Below, one piece after another: positions 45,396 through 53,334 of a DNA stretch of 64,000 nucleotides. The position numbers were made by a program, and so were the translations under genes. A model generated the notes under the pieces. It did not search any database. It saw nothing but the letters and a program-made list of their open reading frames with translations, and had not been told where the DNA came from. Each line of letters begins with the position of its first letter. The stretch's first letter is position 1. Where the stretch lies: the NCBI GenBank assembly GCA_020152595.1, contig JAIGNY010004484.1:425001-489000 (forward strand). The letters run 5' to 3'. Origin of the DNA: Chiridota heheva (taxonomy: Eukaryota; Echinodermata; Holothuroidea; Apodida; Chiridotidae).

Positions 45396-45440
45396 TTTTT
45401 ATAACATTTTTAAAAACAATATAATAACATGCGCCCTCTA
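45396..45440 (-). promoter_or_regulatory. TATA and GAGGGCGC box of the tandem PC4 gene
   Basis: On the - strand, TAGAGGGCGC (45440-45431) and GTTATAAAAAGG (about 45405-45394) lie 40-85 bp before the ATG at 45354. The TATA word is nearly the same as that of the next gene. Confidence 0.55.
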
Positions 45441-45595
45441 GTAAAAAAACAAAAACGATTCACTACTTTGGTCAAAGTCTGTCGTTTCGACGAGGAGACG
45501 GTGTTCCGTTCCGGCTTTGGTCATTTCGGATGACTTGTCGATGTTTTTGAGGGCGTTAATAAAAGAACATTTTACGAATCAATAAAACGAACGTC

Positions 45596-46042
45596 TTAAC
45601 CGTAATGTTGAAGTACAAATGTAAACACATCCTCATCGTTGCGTTCCTTGTCTTTCCCAAAACGAGCCGTGATGCCGTCCATGTCTGCGCCTCGTGCCCT
45701 ATGAACCAGATAATAAATACAATAATGACCGCACACGCTAGAGGTAGGACTCTGAAGCGGTTTGTGGTTGTAAACAAATGGTTTATTTTTCAAGAAACGT
45801 CGAATGAAAGAAACGTCGGGGGGTTCGCCGTAGGAGTCAAAATATTCCCAAGGACCGACCTCGGGTATGTAAATAGCGACCCAATGCCGGCCCGGTTTCC
45901 AACTCGGATCCGTGTTGATCACCATGACACTCGGACGTTCCGATGGTAAATGTAACTGATCTGCAGCATGAACGCCGTCGCACACGAGCCATCGCGTGTA
46001 AGCGTCTTTGTCCAACACTCGAACAATATCGGACGTCTCCAT
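45596..46042 (-). CDS. Adenain-type cysteine protease (Polinton PRO), 148 aa
   Basis: ATG at 46042, TAA at 45596; intact frame of usual length for a short Polinton protease. The catalytic set is visible: His53 in GRHWVAIYIP, Asp69 in EYFDSYG, Gln97 in KPLQSPTSS and Cys104 in VCGHYCIYYL. This His-Asp-Gln-Cys arrangement is that of the adenovirus maturation protease family (Ulp1/C5-like), which cleaves capsid precursors during particle maturation. It begins 4 bp after the capsid gene stop, so the two may have shared a transcript. It is the best-preserved gene of the element. Confidence 0.9.
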   Translation of the reverse strand: METSDIVRVLDKDAYTRWLVCDGVHAADQLHLPSERPSVMVINTDPSWKPGRHWVAIYIPEVGPWEYFDSYGEPPDVSFIRRFLKNKPFVYNHKPLQSPTSSVCGHYCIYYLVHRARGADMDGITARFGKDKERNDEDVFTFVLQHYG

Positions 46043-46046
46043 GATT

Positions 46047-46967
46047 TCAATTGGTAAAGTCGTAGATGATGCTGCGGTTTTTATCTATTTCGATGATGTT
46101 GTCGAATTCGGCGTAGATGAGAAGGTTGGTGGTGGAAGTCAATGCCTCTGCAAATTTGAAATCCACACGAAGATTTCCTCGTTTGTTGACCGTGTAGTGT
46201 TGTCCGTGGGATCCGCCAGATGTCAGATCAAAAACAAACAGCGTGTAACCGTCCAGAAAATCCGTCGGAGTGATGTCCATGCCCCCATCGCCGTATAAAC
46301 GACCCGTGGCAGAATACATTTGAAGGTAACTGCGGAGAGCTAGACTTGATTCAAAGTTGGGAATGAGCGCCGTGGAAGGATACTGTTTCTCATCGACATG
46401 AAGCGCGAGATAATTCAGTTTGAAAGATTGGAAACGAAACGGATTCTTCTTGTAAGCGCCGTTGAAAGAGGCCGTGTCCACAAAGCAAACCACGATCCTC
46501 TTTGGTAACTCGCCCAGAAATACATTGTCTCGTTGAAAATCTTGGGTTCCGGTCGGTATTGTGATATTTCGGATGATGGTGCGTCGGATCTTGTACTTGG
46601 CCGGTTCTCTGTTGAGGGTGACGAGGTCGCTGAGCACATGGGTGTCGCTACACGCCAGTTTACGCACGTAGAGAATGGCGCCCAAGATAATCACACGAAA
46701 GTCGGCATCTGCAACTTTCGACGTCAAACAAAAAGAGTCCTTACTGCCGTTGCAGTTTGAGTCGTACTTCCACACCGGTAGAAGCACGTTGTTTTGAGCA
46801 AATATGTCGGAGTGTAGGGGTCCCATCATCTCGAACACTTTGCTGCTTTTTGTTTTAATGAAACGTTCTTTAAGTCCCCAGTTGCTCATGCCAGCAATGG
46901 TAGTCAAATCACTGAAGTCCATATGGCCTGCCGTATCTTTGAAATAGAACTGAGACTGTAGATGTGT
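46047..46967 (-). pseudogene. Polinton major capsid protein (double jelly-roll), N-terminally truncated
   Basis: The frame is open from about 46967 to the stop at 46047 (about 306 codons). It matches the C-terminal half to two thirds of the Polinton/adintovirus hexon-like capsid protein, often labelled F54H12.2-like in databases. Recognisable blocks: FYFKDTAGHMD (about 46950), GLKERFIKTKSS, GPLHSDIFAQNNVLLP, FRVIILGAILYVRKL, TASFNGAYKKNPFRFQSFKL, YSATGRLYGDGGMDI, GYTLFVFDLT and LLIYAEFDNIIEID. About 150 N-terminal residues are gone: upstream of about 46970 the sequence is a dispersed repeat. The ATG at 46922 is internal, not the true start. Confidence 0.88.
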
Positions 46968-48540
46968 TAGCTCAAGAATGGCTGAAATAGCCTGAATTAT
47001 CTGTGATGGGGGTATCTTAAAGGATTAGTGCAGGGGTCAAATAAGTTCATCCATGGAGCTATTAACCGAAAGTCCATCTTACACGAAAGAGGACTTTAAA
47101 AGAAATTTATGAAATCTTTTAGTTATATTTTGTTATAATGAATGCCACTTGAAAGTGTATTTGTGGGATGCTTTTATTTATTAATTCAGATTAATCAATT
47201 GCTATAATTAATCATTTTCTCATAATGGCTAATATATTAGCAATATGAGGAAAATATCAGTGGCGCCGGCAAGGGGGCATGGGGGGCTTTTGCCCCAAAT
47301 CCCCAAAATGTCAAAAATTCAAATGATTTTGGTGTATATTTGATATGATTTTTAAGCAATTTTCTGCCTCCTCAACAACAACAACAATTTAGAGCTTCCC
47401 CCACCAGGGCCTTTAAGAGGCCCCTGGACCCTACGCCGTTCTGGCACAAGCCTCGAGTGTGCAACATTTTGATTTAGGCCACTAATAAATTTGTTCCGGC
47501 GGCGCCACTGGAAAATATGCCATAGTTGAAATCATGTCTTGTTGCAAGGGCGTAAAATCCATCTTGATTTTATACAACAGTATTTTGCTGTTGTCTGTTT
47601 ATGATTTCAATTTCCCTCAAAAGCAAACATTATCATTATCATTTTAATAAAATTTGCATCATATTGCTGTTGAGGCTTGTGTTTTTAAGGCCTACTTGGA
47701 AAACAGTTTTCACATATTCAAACGATATTAAAGCTCCAATACGCAGTGGGGCAACTAGAGTCCTGGGGGCCGTGGGGATTTGGGCCTCTGCAGCAATGTC
47801 GGAACCACGGTGGCAAGGGTGAGGGGGGGGGGACTGCACTTGGCCATAGAGTAGCCTAAGGGGAAACAAGGTGCCCTTTTGAAATTGTGCGGACGGGAAC
47901 AGTAGGTACCTTTTTTTAAATTAAGGGCGGACTGTGCAGTAGGCGCTCTTTTGGGACTTTTATGAAAAATATTCGTATAGGTCATTTTTGAAGCTAGAAA
48001 ACAAATAGAAATCCACTCACTCACAAATACTACATGGTTGTTACATAGACTTAATATTTATTTGACGCAAATAAAGCATGTCATTTTACCAGGGGCACCA
48101 ACACCGAGGGACGTGGTGGGAGGGGGCATGCTCCAATAATATTCTAAGGAGTAATTTTTAAATGAAGCCTTTTACCTATTCGGCCGATGGGTAATTGTTA
48201 ACAGTGGTCCTGGCTCCCCAATCTCAAATCCATAAGCGGAATTTGCCTACCGAAAGTGGGGGAAAGTCAAAAGTGTGTGTGCGTGTGTGTGCGTGTGTGT
48301 GCGTGTGTGTGGGGGGAATCACAAAACCACACTAATATACATCCCATCACCATACAAAAGTACCCATTTGGACAAAACGTGAGGGTGGGGAAGTGCCTTC
48401 TTGCTCCCCCCCAAAATCCCGCCTATGTCAAACCATATGTGTAGGAACCATGGGGTAGGGGGCACGTTTCCTCCATAATTTCGAAAACTGACAAGAGTTC
48501 CCCTTTTATAAATGAAAAGTGCTTCTCAATTACATGCGAA
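46968..48540. other. Non-viral filler between capsid and polymerase fragments
   Basis: Starts with a dispersed repeat (about 46975-47130, inverted relative to copies at 21236-21330 and 63880-63990). It contains a hAT MITE and a (GTGTGTGC)n microsatellite at 48273-48312. No viral coding can be seen, so it replaces the missing capsid and PolB N-termini and whatever lay between them. Confidence 0.7.
47258..47510. mobile_element. hAT-type MITE, 253 bp
   Basis: Ends are CAGTGGCGCCG and its reverse complement CGGCGCCACTG. The flanks are a perfect 8-bp target duplication GAAAATAT (47250-47257 and 47511-47518). Eight-base duplications and CAG(T)GGCG-type ends are typical of hAT transposons. It has no coding capacity. 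Confidence 0.9.
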
Positions 48541-49403
48541 ACCGAAGAACAGCGTCGTCGGTACATCGACGAGTATGAGGCCCGAGAAGGGATCAGACTG
48601 GACTACCTCAGCATCGCCAAGAACGAGGGAAAGCGATCCTTGGCTAAACTGATGCTCAACTGCTTTTGGGGAAAGTTTGGACAGCGAAGTGCACTCACCA
48701 AGACGGAATTTATCAACACTCTTGAAAAATTCTACAAGCTATTGACGGACAAATCGAAACAAGTGAAATACGTGCAGTTTCACGACAAGTTCACCGCCCG
48801 CATCCAATGGGTCGACATGAACGAATCACGCCAAGTATCGCCTAACACGAACATTTTCAACGCGGCTTACACCACGGCTCACGCCCGTCTCAAACTCTAC
48901 AGTTACATCGAGTGACTGGATGAGCGCGTCCTCTACCGACACGGATTCCGTGATTTACGCCAGCCGACCGGGAACCTACGATCCACCCCTCGCAACTTTC
49001 TTGGCGACATGACAGACGAGCTGGAGAAGCCTTACGGTGCCGGAGCTACATCACCGAGTTTGTTTCTGGAGGCCCAAAGAACTACGCTTACAAAGCACGT
49101 TCGACCAGAGCAGACGCCGCCGCCGTGGGGGAGTGCAAAGTCAGAGGCATCACTTTGGACCACAACACCATTCTATCGGTCAACTTCAAGGCGATGATCA
49201 ACATGGTAAATCACGTAGATCCTGGAACAGGCCGAGCCTGGGAAGACGATGAAGAACTCATCGTTCCTGTCCATTATCCTCACAGCATCAGGAGAGACGG
49301 TCCCGGAAGAGTTCTCACCAGATCCATTACCAAGGATTACAGACTGATCTACGACAAACGCGTCATCCAAGCAGATCTTTCAACCCTCCCGTACGGTTAT
49401 TGA
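48541..49403 (+). pseudogene. Protein-primed DNA polymerase B, C-terminal part, frameshifted
   Basis: Starts inside the palm: YIDEYEAREGIRLDYL, motif B KRSLAKLMLNCFWGKFGQRS (about 48630-48690), then NTNIFNAAYTTAHARLKLYS (about 48845-48905). A TGA at 48914 interrupts just before motif C. Motif C (DTDSVIY) is present near 48940 but in a different frame, and further shifts occur near 49000 and 49090. The last segment, from about 49125, continues as CKVRGITLDHNTI to the TGA at 49401. Everything before motif B (exonuclease, motif A and N-terminal domain) is missing. It replicated the linear element in working relatives. Sequence differs strongly from PolB at 5-8.9 kb. Confidence 0.88.
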
Positions 49404-49404
49404 A

Positions 49405-49450
49405 AGAGCGCCACCATTTGCCACTCATTGGTCAGAAAGAACATAAAAGA
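49405..49450 (+). promoter_or_regulatory. Promoter of the 49483 gene
   Basis: AGAGCGCCACCA (49405-49416), ATTGGTCAGAAA (inverted CCAAT, 49427-49438) and ACATAAAAGA (TATA, 49441-49450) lie directly after the PolB stop and before the ATG at 49483. Same box order as at 49855 and 51018. Confidence 0.75.
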
Positions 49451-49482
49451 GGTGGATGTGAGTTGAGTCGATTCATTTAATC

Positions 49483-49846
49483 ATGGGTATTCTAAACGAG
49501 GAAGAGACATTTGTGTGGGAACGCTTGTGGTGGCCTATGCTTGCAAAAAGTCTACGTAAAAATATCACAGAGTACGGAAATGTCACTATCCGCGTGCTGA
49601 AACTGAATATAGAGAAAAGTACATGGATCCCTTGTATTTCGTCTCGATGAAGGGTCGTATGAATTGCGACAGTTTTTACAAAACTTCAGTTGTAGATTGT
49701 ACAGAGACGATGAAGTACACGACTTCATGCCACACCCTTTTCATATCTGGCTGGAAAGAAACAACGTAACAATCCGTATTGAATATACGGTCGTCGAAAA
49801 CAGATCTTCAAGCCGTATACGATCACACACCAAACTTTTCGTGTAG
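49483..49846 (+). pseudogene. Small viral gene, frameshifted, unknown function
   Basis: ATG at 49483 starts MGILNEEETFVWERLWWPML, which stops at a TGA near 49651. An overlapping frame continues to 49846 (LQNFSCRLYRDDEVHDFMPH; HIWLERNNVTIRIEYTVVEN). The two parts together would be about 120 codons. No family recognised. It has its own promoter and is followed after 9 bp by the next promoter, so the right arm is a series of compact single-gene units. Confidence 0.55.
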
Positions 49847-49854
49847 ATACAGAA

Positions 49855-49912
49855 AGAGCGCCACCATTAACAATGCTGCTTTGCTCTCATTGGTCAGAAA
49901 CAACATGAAAAG
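49855..49912 (+). promoter_or_regulatory. Promoter of the 49958 gene
   Basis: AGAGCGCCACCA (49855-49866), ATTGGTCAGAAA (49889-49900) and a weak TATA-like ACATGAAAAGG (about 49902-49912). Third occurrence of the shared module. Confidence 0.7.
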
Positions 49913-49957
49913 GCAAGCCTCGCTGAAGCTCGATTCATTATTCTATTAGACACCAAC

Positions 49958-50705
49958 ATGGACACCACACATAACAGTACGAGTTCAGGGCAGAAACGTA
50001 AAGCAGCGTCGAAACACACACAGGCATCAAAGAAACCACGCGCGTCGAAACACACACAGGCATCAAAGAAACCACGCAACGAGACCTTCAACGTAGTAAA
50101 AAGGACTCCTTCGCAAATCATCAAGGCAGAGATCAGGCGTGTGGTGTGCGACGACTCTTGCGATCCTGACATATACGGAGAACATACCGGCGAAGGAGAC
50201 TTCACATTACCATTCTACAATACATTGGGTTGTCTCACCGCGTTTATGGCCCCACTAGGATATGGCATGGAGGAAGAAGAAGAAGTACTTGAACATTTGT
50301 TGAAAGAGGCAAAGAAACACATGGGTATGGAGGAGGATCATACAAACATTCTGCAGACCGAAACGGCATCAGCCGTCAAGCAGACAGAAGAAGACTCTCT
50401 TGTTTAAAGAGAAAAAGAACTGGCCAAAATTCCTGAAAGCGATGACGGAGATAGCACACGACTTGCTGAAAACCCAATCGACACAAGCTGCATCGGTCAA
50501 CGACCTGATCGAGAAGGTCGAAGAAAAGAAAGGCAAAGTAAAAGAGATTCAGCGCCCGCTGGTTACAGATCCACTCACGAAAGACATTTTCAAAGAGCTG
50601 GAAAAGGAAATGAAGGAAGAGGTTAGCAAAGACTTCGGAGAAGAGAAGCTACTCTGTTTGTTGAGAGACGTCATCCATGCAACGCTGGGAGGCTACGCTG
50701 ATTGA
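49958..50705 (+). pseudogene. Lys/Arg-rich then acidic, coiled-coil viral protein; one frameshift
   Basis: ATG at 49958. Residues 12-45 contain a tandem 12-residue repeat (ASKHTQASKKPR twice, encoded by a 36-bp duplication), which looks like a nuclear-localisation or DNA-binding tail. The middle has VVCDDSCDPDIYGEHTGEGD. The first frame stops at 50407, while an overlapping frame beginning at a non-ATG codon at 50400 continues to TGA at 50705 (FKEKKNWPKFLKAMTEIAHD ... LTKDIFKELEKEMKEEV). I read this as one gene of about 248 codons broken by a one-base change near 50400. Function unknown; strong helical content. Confidence 0.6.
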
Positions 50706-51017
50706 TTGAGCAATCTCGGTCTCAAATGCAAAGTGATGGACTGTCTGTGGGACTTGATTATTGAGGAAGAATGTTAAAACATTGTATTTGTTTGAAGAAA
50801 AAAAAGAAAAAGAAAAAAATGAGGGCGGAAGGAGTACAAAATCGTGGCATGACTCCTACGGTATCACTGCGTTGGTTGGGGCAGGTACTTTACCCTCGTA
50901 TGTAAATATTTAAAAAAGAGAAAAATGAATTTAAAGACGTTCGAAAAGAGTTCGAGGCTACCGTAGAGACTACCGTAGAAGTTTTGACCTAACTCATCAT
51001 ACCTTTCTTTTTTCAAA
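50706..51017 (+). other. Right-arm spacer with inner inverted repeat
   Basis: An A/G-rich tract (50795-50820) is followed by the inner inverted repeat at 50823-50983. No coding. Confidence 0.6.
50823..50983 (+). repeat. Inner inverted repeat, right copy
   Basis: Inverted partner of 43516-43682. It lies just upstream of the 156-aa gene's promoter, while the left copy lies upstream of the acidic gene's promoter. Confidence 0.85.
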
Positions 51018-51099
51018 AGAGCGCCACCAACTCGAATGGTATCATACCTTTCTGGCTTCTGATTGGTCGAAGAGATCTAAACAAAAAAGCATAAATAGA
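51018..51099 (+). promoter_or_regulatory. Promoter of the 156-aa gene
   Basis: AGAGCGCCACCA (51018-51029), GATTGGTCGAAGAGAT (inverted CCAAT, 51061-51076) and GCATAAATAGAGCAAACTTG (TATA, from 51089). Nearly identical to the isolated left-arm promoter at 42.12-42.20 kb. The ATG follows at 51143. Confidence 0.82.
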
Positions 51100-51142
51100 G
51101 CAAACTTGATCAATTCTTTTCATTCTGAGTTTTAGACACATC

Positions 51143-51613
51143 ATGCCTCGATACTTGCCATTATTGCCAATATCCACGGTTGTTTTCCCTAACGGGTTTA
51201 CAAGGAGAATGTTAACACAGGAGGGAGATCCCATCAGAGCTTACTACCGGTTCGGTTTGGCACACAAATTCGACAACAGAGTACACAAAACATCGGCCGT
51301 CAGAACACCGCCGAGATACCTACATCAAAGACCAGATCACCCTCAGAACTTTGCAATGAGAGAGAGTAAGTGGGGGAAAGCATGCTTCTCCAAGGCTCGT
51401 CTGTGTTATTACGCTTGCAGAACTCCAGCATATTATAGATTTCTCAACCACTACAAGGTTAAAGCCCAGAAAAGGAAAAGATACATGTCTAAGCCACCTT
51501 GGGTAAGAGGAATGTTCGTAGCCAACGTGATGAGGCATCGTGAAACGCATAGAGAAATGCTGAGGAGCAAAACAACCGATGGGCATCAGTGGACTACGGG
51601 AGGAGGACAGTAA
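51143..51613 (+). CDS. Basic 156-aa protein, outermost right-arm gene
   Basis: ATG at 51143, TAA at 51613. Strongly basic, with many Arg, Tyr and His residues: YRFGLAHKFDNRVHKTSAVR, SKARLCYYACRTPAYYRFLN, KVKAQKRKRYMSKPPW and RHRETHREMLRSKTTDG. Family unknown. A small Arg/Lys/Tyr-rich protein in a virus-like element could condense DNA in the particle, or be a terminal or minor capsid protein; these are guesses. Its end reaches into the terminal inverted repeat and the histone-type stem-loop starts 34 nt after the stop. The leader and promoter match those of the 119-aa gene, although the proteins are not alike outside the shared repeat. Confidence 0.7.
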   Translation: MPRYLPLLPISTVVFPNGFTRRMLTQEGDPIRAYYRFGLAHKFDNRVHKTSAVRTPPRYLHQRPDHPQNFAMRESKWGKACFSKARLCYYACRTPAYYRFLNHYKVKAQKRKRYMSKPPWVRGMFVANVMRHRETHREMLRSKTTDGHQWTTGGGQ

Positions 51614-51808
51614 CAGGTCGATCGGCCGATCGATAAAGAACCCAAAGGCTCTTATAAGAGCCACCACAAATATAAGAAAGAGAAAATTGAATCATGACAA
51701 TGTGTTTGTGTTTATTGTTTTCCCTCCAAAAGATTTGACGACCTTTGGTCGTGTGATAAAATCACGAGGAGCCTATCCAGGTAGTGAACAATCAGGAGCC
51801 AGTATTCC
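51592..51808 (-). repeat. Right terminal inverted repeat
   Basis: Inverted partner of 37033-37247. Contains the end of the 156-aa gene, the CGATCGGCCGATCG palindrome, the histone-type stem-loop and its downstream element, a CGACC/CACGA block and CAATCAGGAGCCAGTATTCC at the tip. Confidence 0.9.
51647..51682 (+). terminator. Histone-type mRNA 3' end signal (right repeat)
   Basis: AAAGGCTCTTATAAGAGCC with the stem at 51647-51662, then ACCAC, and AAGAAAGAG at 51674-51682. Mirror copy of the left-repeat signal. Confidence 0.85.
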
Positions 51809-51890
51809 ACCTCATTTGCATATTCTATGAATATTCATGAGAAATTAGGAATACTGGCTCCTGATTGGTCACTACCTGGATAGGCTCCTC
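51766..51890. repeat. 43-bp hairpin at the right tip of the element
   Basis: 51766-51808 (the end of the right repeat) and 51848-51890 are reverse complements with one mismatch, around a 39-nt AT-rich loop containing ATGAATATTCATGAG. The outer arm has the orientation of a left repeat tip. It may be the remnant of an adjacent copy or a fold-back end. The left end shows no such hairpin. Confidence 0.8.
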
Positions 51891-52004
51891 TTACTACTGA
51901 GCCTCCCTAAATGATGCCTTATATTACAAGTATTCATTAAATTTCCATGTGAAAAAGCATTCTTGAATATTACCAGTCCTTCCCTGCATTTCACCAAGCT
52001 AACA

Positions 52005-52115
52005 AACATTTTAACAAAATCTTTTTAGTTGCAAAACACACTGCTGCTGTTTGCTTACACTTACAATTTGAGTCAGCACCAGCATTGCACTCACAATTTA
52101 TGTGGAGAATCATTC
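52005..52115 (-). pseudogene. SWIM zinc-finger exon, copy 3
   Basis: The - strand reads ILHINCECNAGADSNCKCKQ then TAAVCFAT, matching copies 1 and 2. The last ligand is Gln and a shift follows. The flank 51912-52150 directly repeats 36567-36830. Confidence 0.55.
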
Positions 52116-52150
52116 CTTCATGGTTGAGGATCATTTTGATATTTTTTTTT

Positions 52151-53169
52151 AATTATTAAAAAGCACTTTTCAAGTAATGACAGATCAAAGTTTGATATAT
52201 AAATGTTTAATTTAAGCTAAATTTGTGATGTATGACCATGAAGGTAAGGTGTACCTTTAATAAAAGCTTCACACCTCATATTAACGAAGCACTTCAGCAC
52301 TGTTTCAAAGAAATATGTACGCATTCAAGAGATAAAACTTGAGTACTATTGTGCCACTTTATTCTGATATCAGCATTACCAGTTAATTTAACAGCAAACT
52401 GTCTTTCCTGAATGTCAATATTATGCACTACTTCAATATTCTTTGTATGAAGAGTTTCCCTAACAATTTACTCAATTGCTTTGAAGATATCTAAAACTTC
52501 ATTGTTGACCATAAAAAGTCCACCTGTATTGTGGGCATTAATCCACTGACTGGTAAGGTCATAAATGTTTTCATCTGTCAAGTAATGTCATCCTTCATCA
52601 AGAGTGGTAACTTTCTGCATCTTCTACGCATCTTGACTACTAAACATATACTTGATACAGTGTGCGAGTGCTGTTCCTCATGACTATCAAGTCTGCAACA
52701 ATGACCGTCTTTTGTGGTGCATCTTTCTTCATCATAACCTTTAAAACTTCTATGTAGACGTTCTCTACAATGTGCTGTATGCAAAAACAATTTTGCAACT
52801 TTTGTACTCTTAATCCTTCCCATTCCATTAAAAGGAAACAAAACCAAAACTTCATAATTAAAACTCTTAAACTACCATTCTTTAATACAGAATATGGTTA
52901 TTAAATCTTGGAAGAAAATGAATCACTTCTAGAATGTTGATTACCAAGTGCCTCAGTACTGTACACTAGCTTGTCAGAATCATTTTCAATTTAACATTTC
53001 TTAGGGGGCAAAAATACAAATTTTAATAAGTATTTTCAACAGTCACAACATAATTTACAAAACAACAAATGTCCAGATTACACAAGAAAACAGCATCCTC
53101 AATTTCATCGTTGAAAAATAGGCACCCATTTGTGAACAGTCCCACAAAGATTGTAGCAATGATGGTGGT
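52151..53169. other. Mostly noncoding; possible gene remnants
   Basis: A - strand frame at 52578-52847 contains CTTKDGHCCRLDSHEEQHSH and could be an old transposase or zinc-finger scrap, but I cannot place it. The remainder is AT-rich and unassigned. Confidence 0.35.
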
Positions 53170-53334
53170 CTAATGAATGACTCTGTTACCTACATTCATG
53201 CAAATTTCCTCTGTATTTAGAGTCTCACGCTCTGCTGAAGTAAGCGTCTCCACTTGCCAGCCTCCCTTCTTTGCAATTATCTATGACGGTTTTCCCTGAA
53301 CTGTGGACATGCCAGTCTCATTGGCATTGTAAAT
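53170..53334 (-). pseudogene. Pogo/Tigger-like DDE transposase fragment
   Basis: The - strand reads IYNANETGMSTVQGKPS, a stop, then IIAKKGGWQVETLTSAERET. This is the first catalytic block of CENP-B/pogo-like DDE transposases (usually YN.DETG..tVq...kii..kG.kqVg..tSaERG). The first catalytic Asp is Asn here, and stops are present, so it is dead. Confidence 0.7.

Larger units (their letters stand above)
37033..51808. mobile_element. Polinton/Maverick-like virus-derived element, defective
   Basis: Bounded by ~215-bp terminal inverted repeats. It holds a capsid protein, an adenain-type protease, a PolB C-terminus, two PC4-like proteins and several unknown small genes. Genes are arranged outward from the centre: - strand on the left arm, + strand on the right arm. 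Without the 4.5-kb LINE it is about 10.3 kb, shorter than usual for complete Polintons (roughly 15-20 kb). Integrase, packaging ATPase and minor capsid protein are not visible. The capsid and PolB N-termini are lost at the central junction. No clear 6-bp target duplication was found. The animal-virus-like nature is inferred from the protein families. All evidence is that this copy cannot function. Confidence 0.85.

Noticed and set aside
46047-46922. Capsid protein starting at the ATG at 46922
   Set aside because: Recognisable capsid sequence (FYFKDTAGHM) continues upstream of that codon in the same frame, so it is internal.
48273-48312. GT-rich tract as a regulatory Z-DNA site
   Set aside because: Simple microsatellite without other support.
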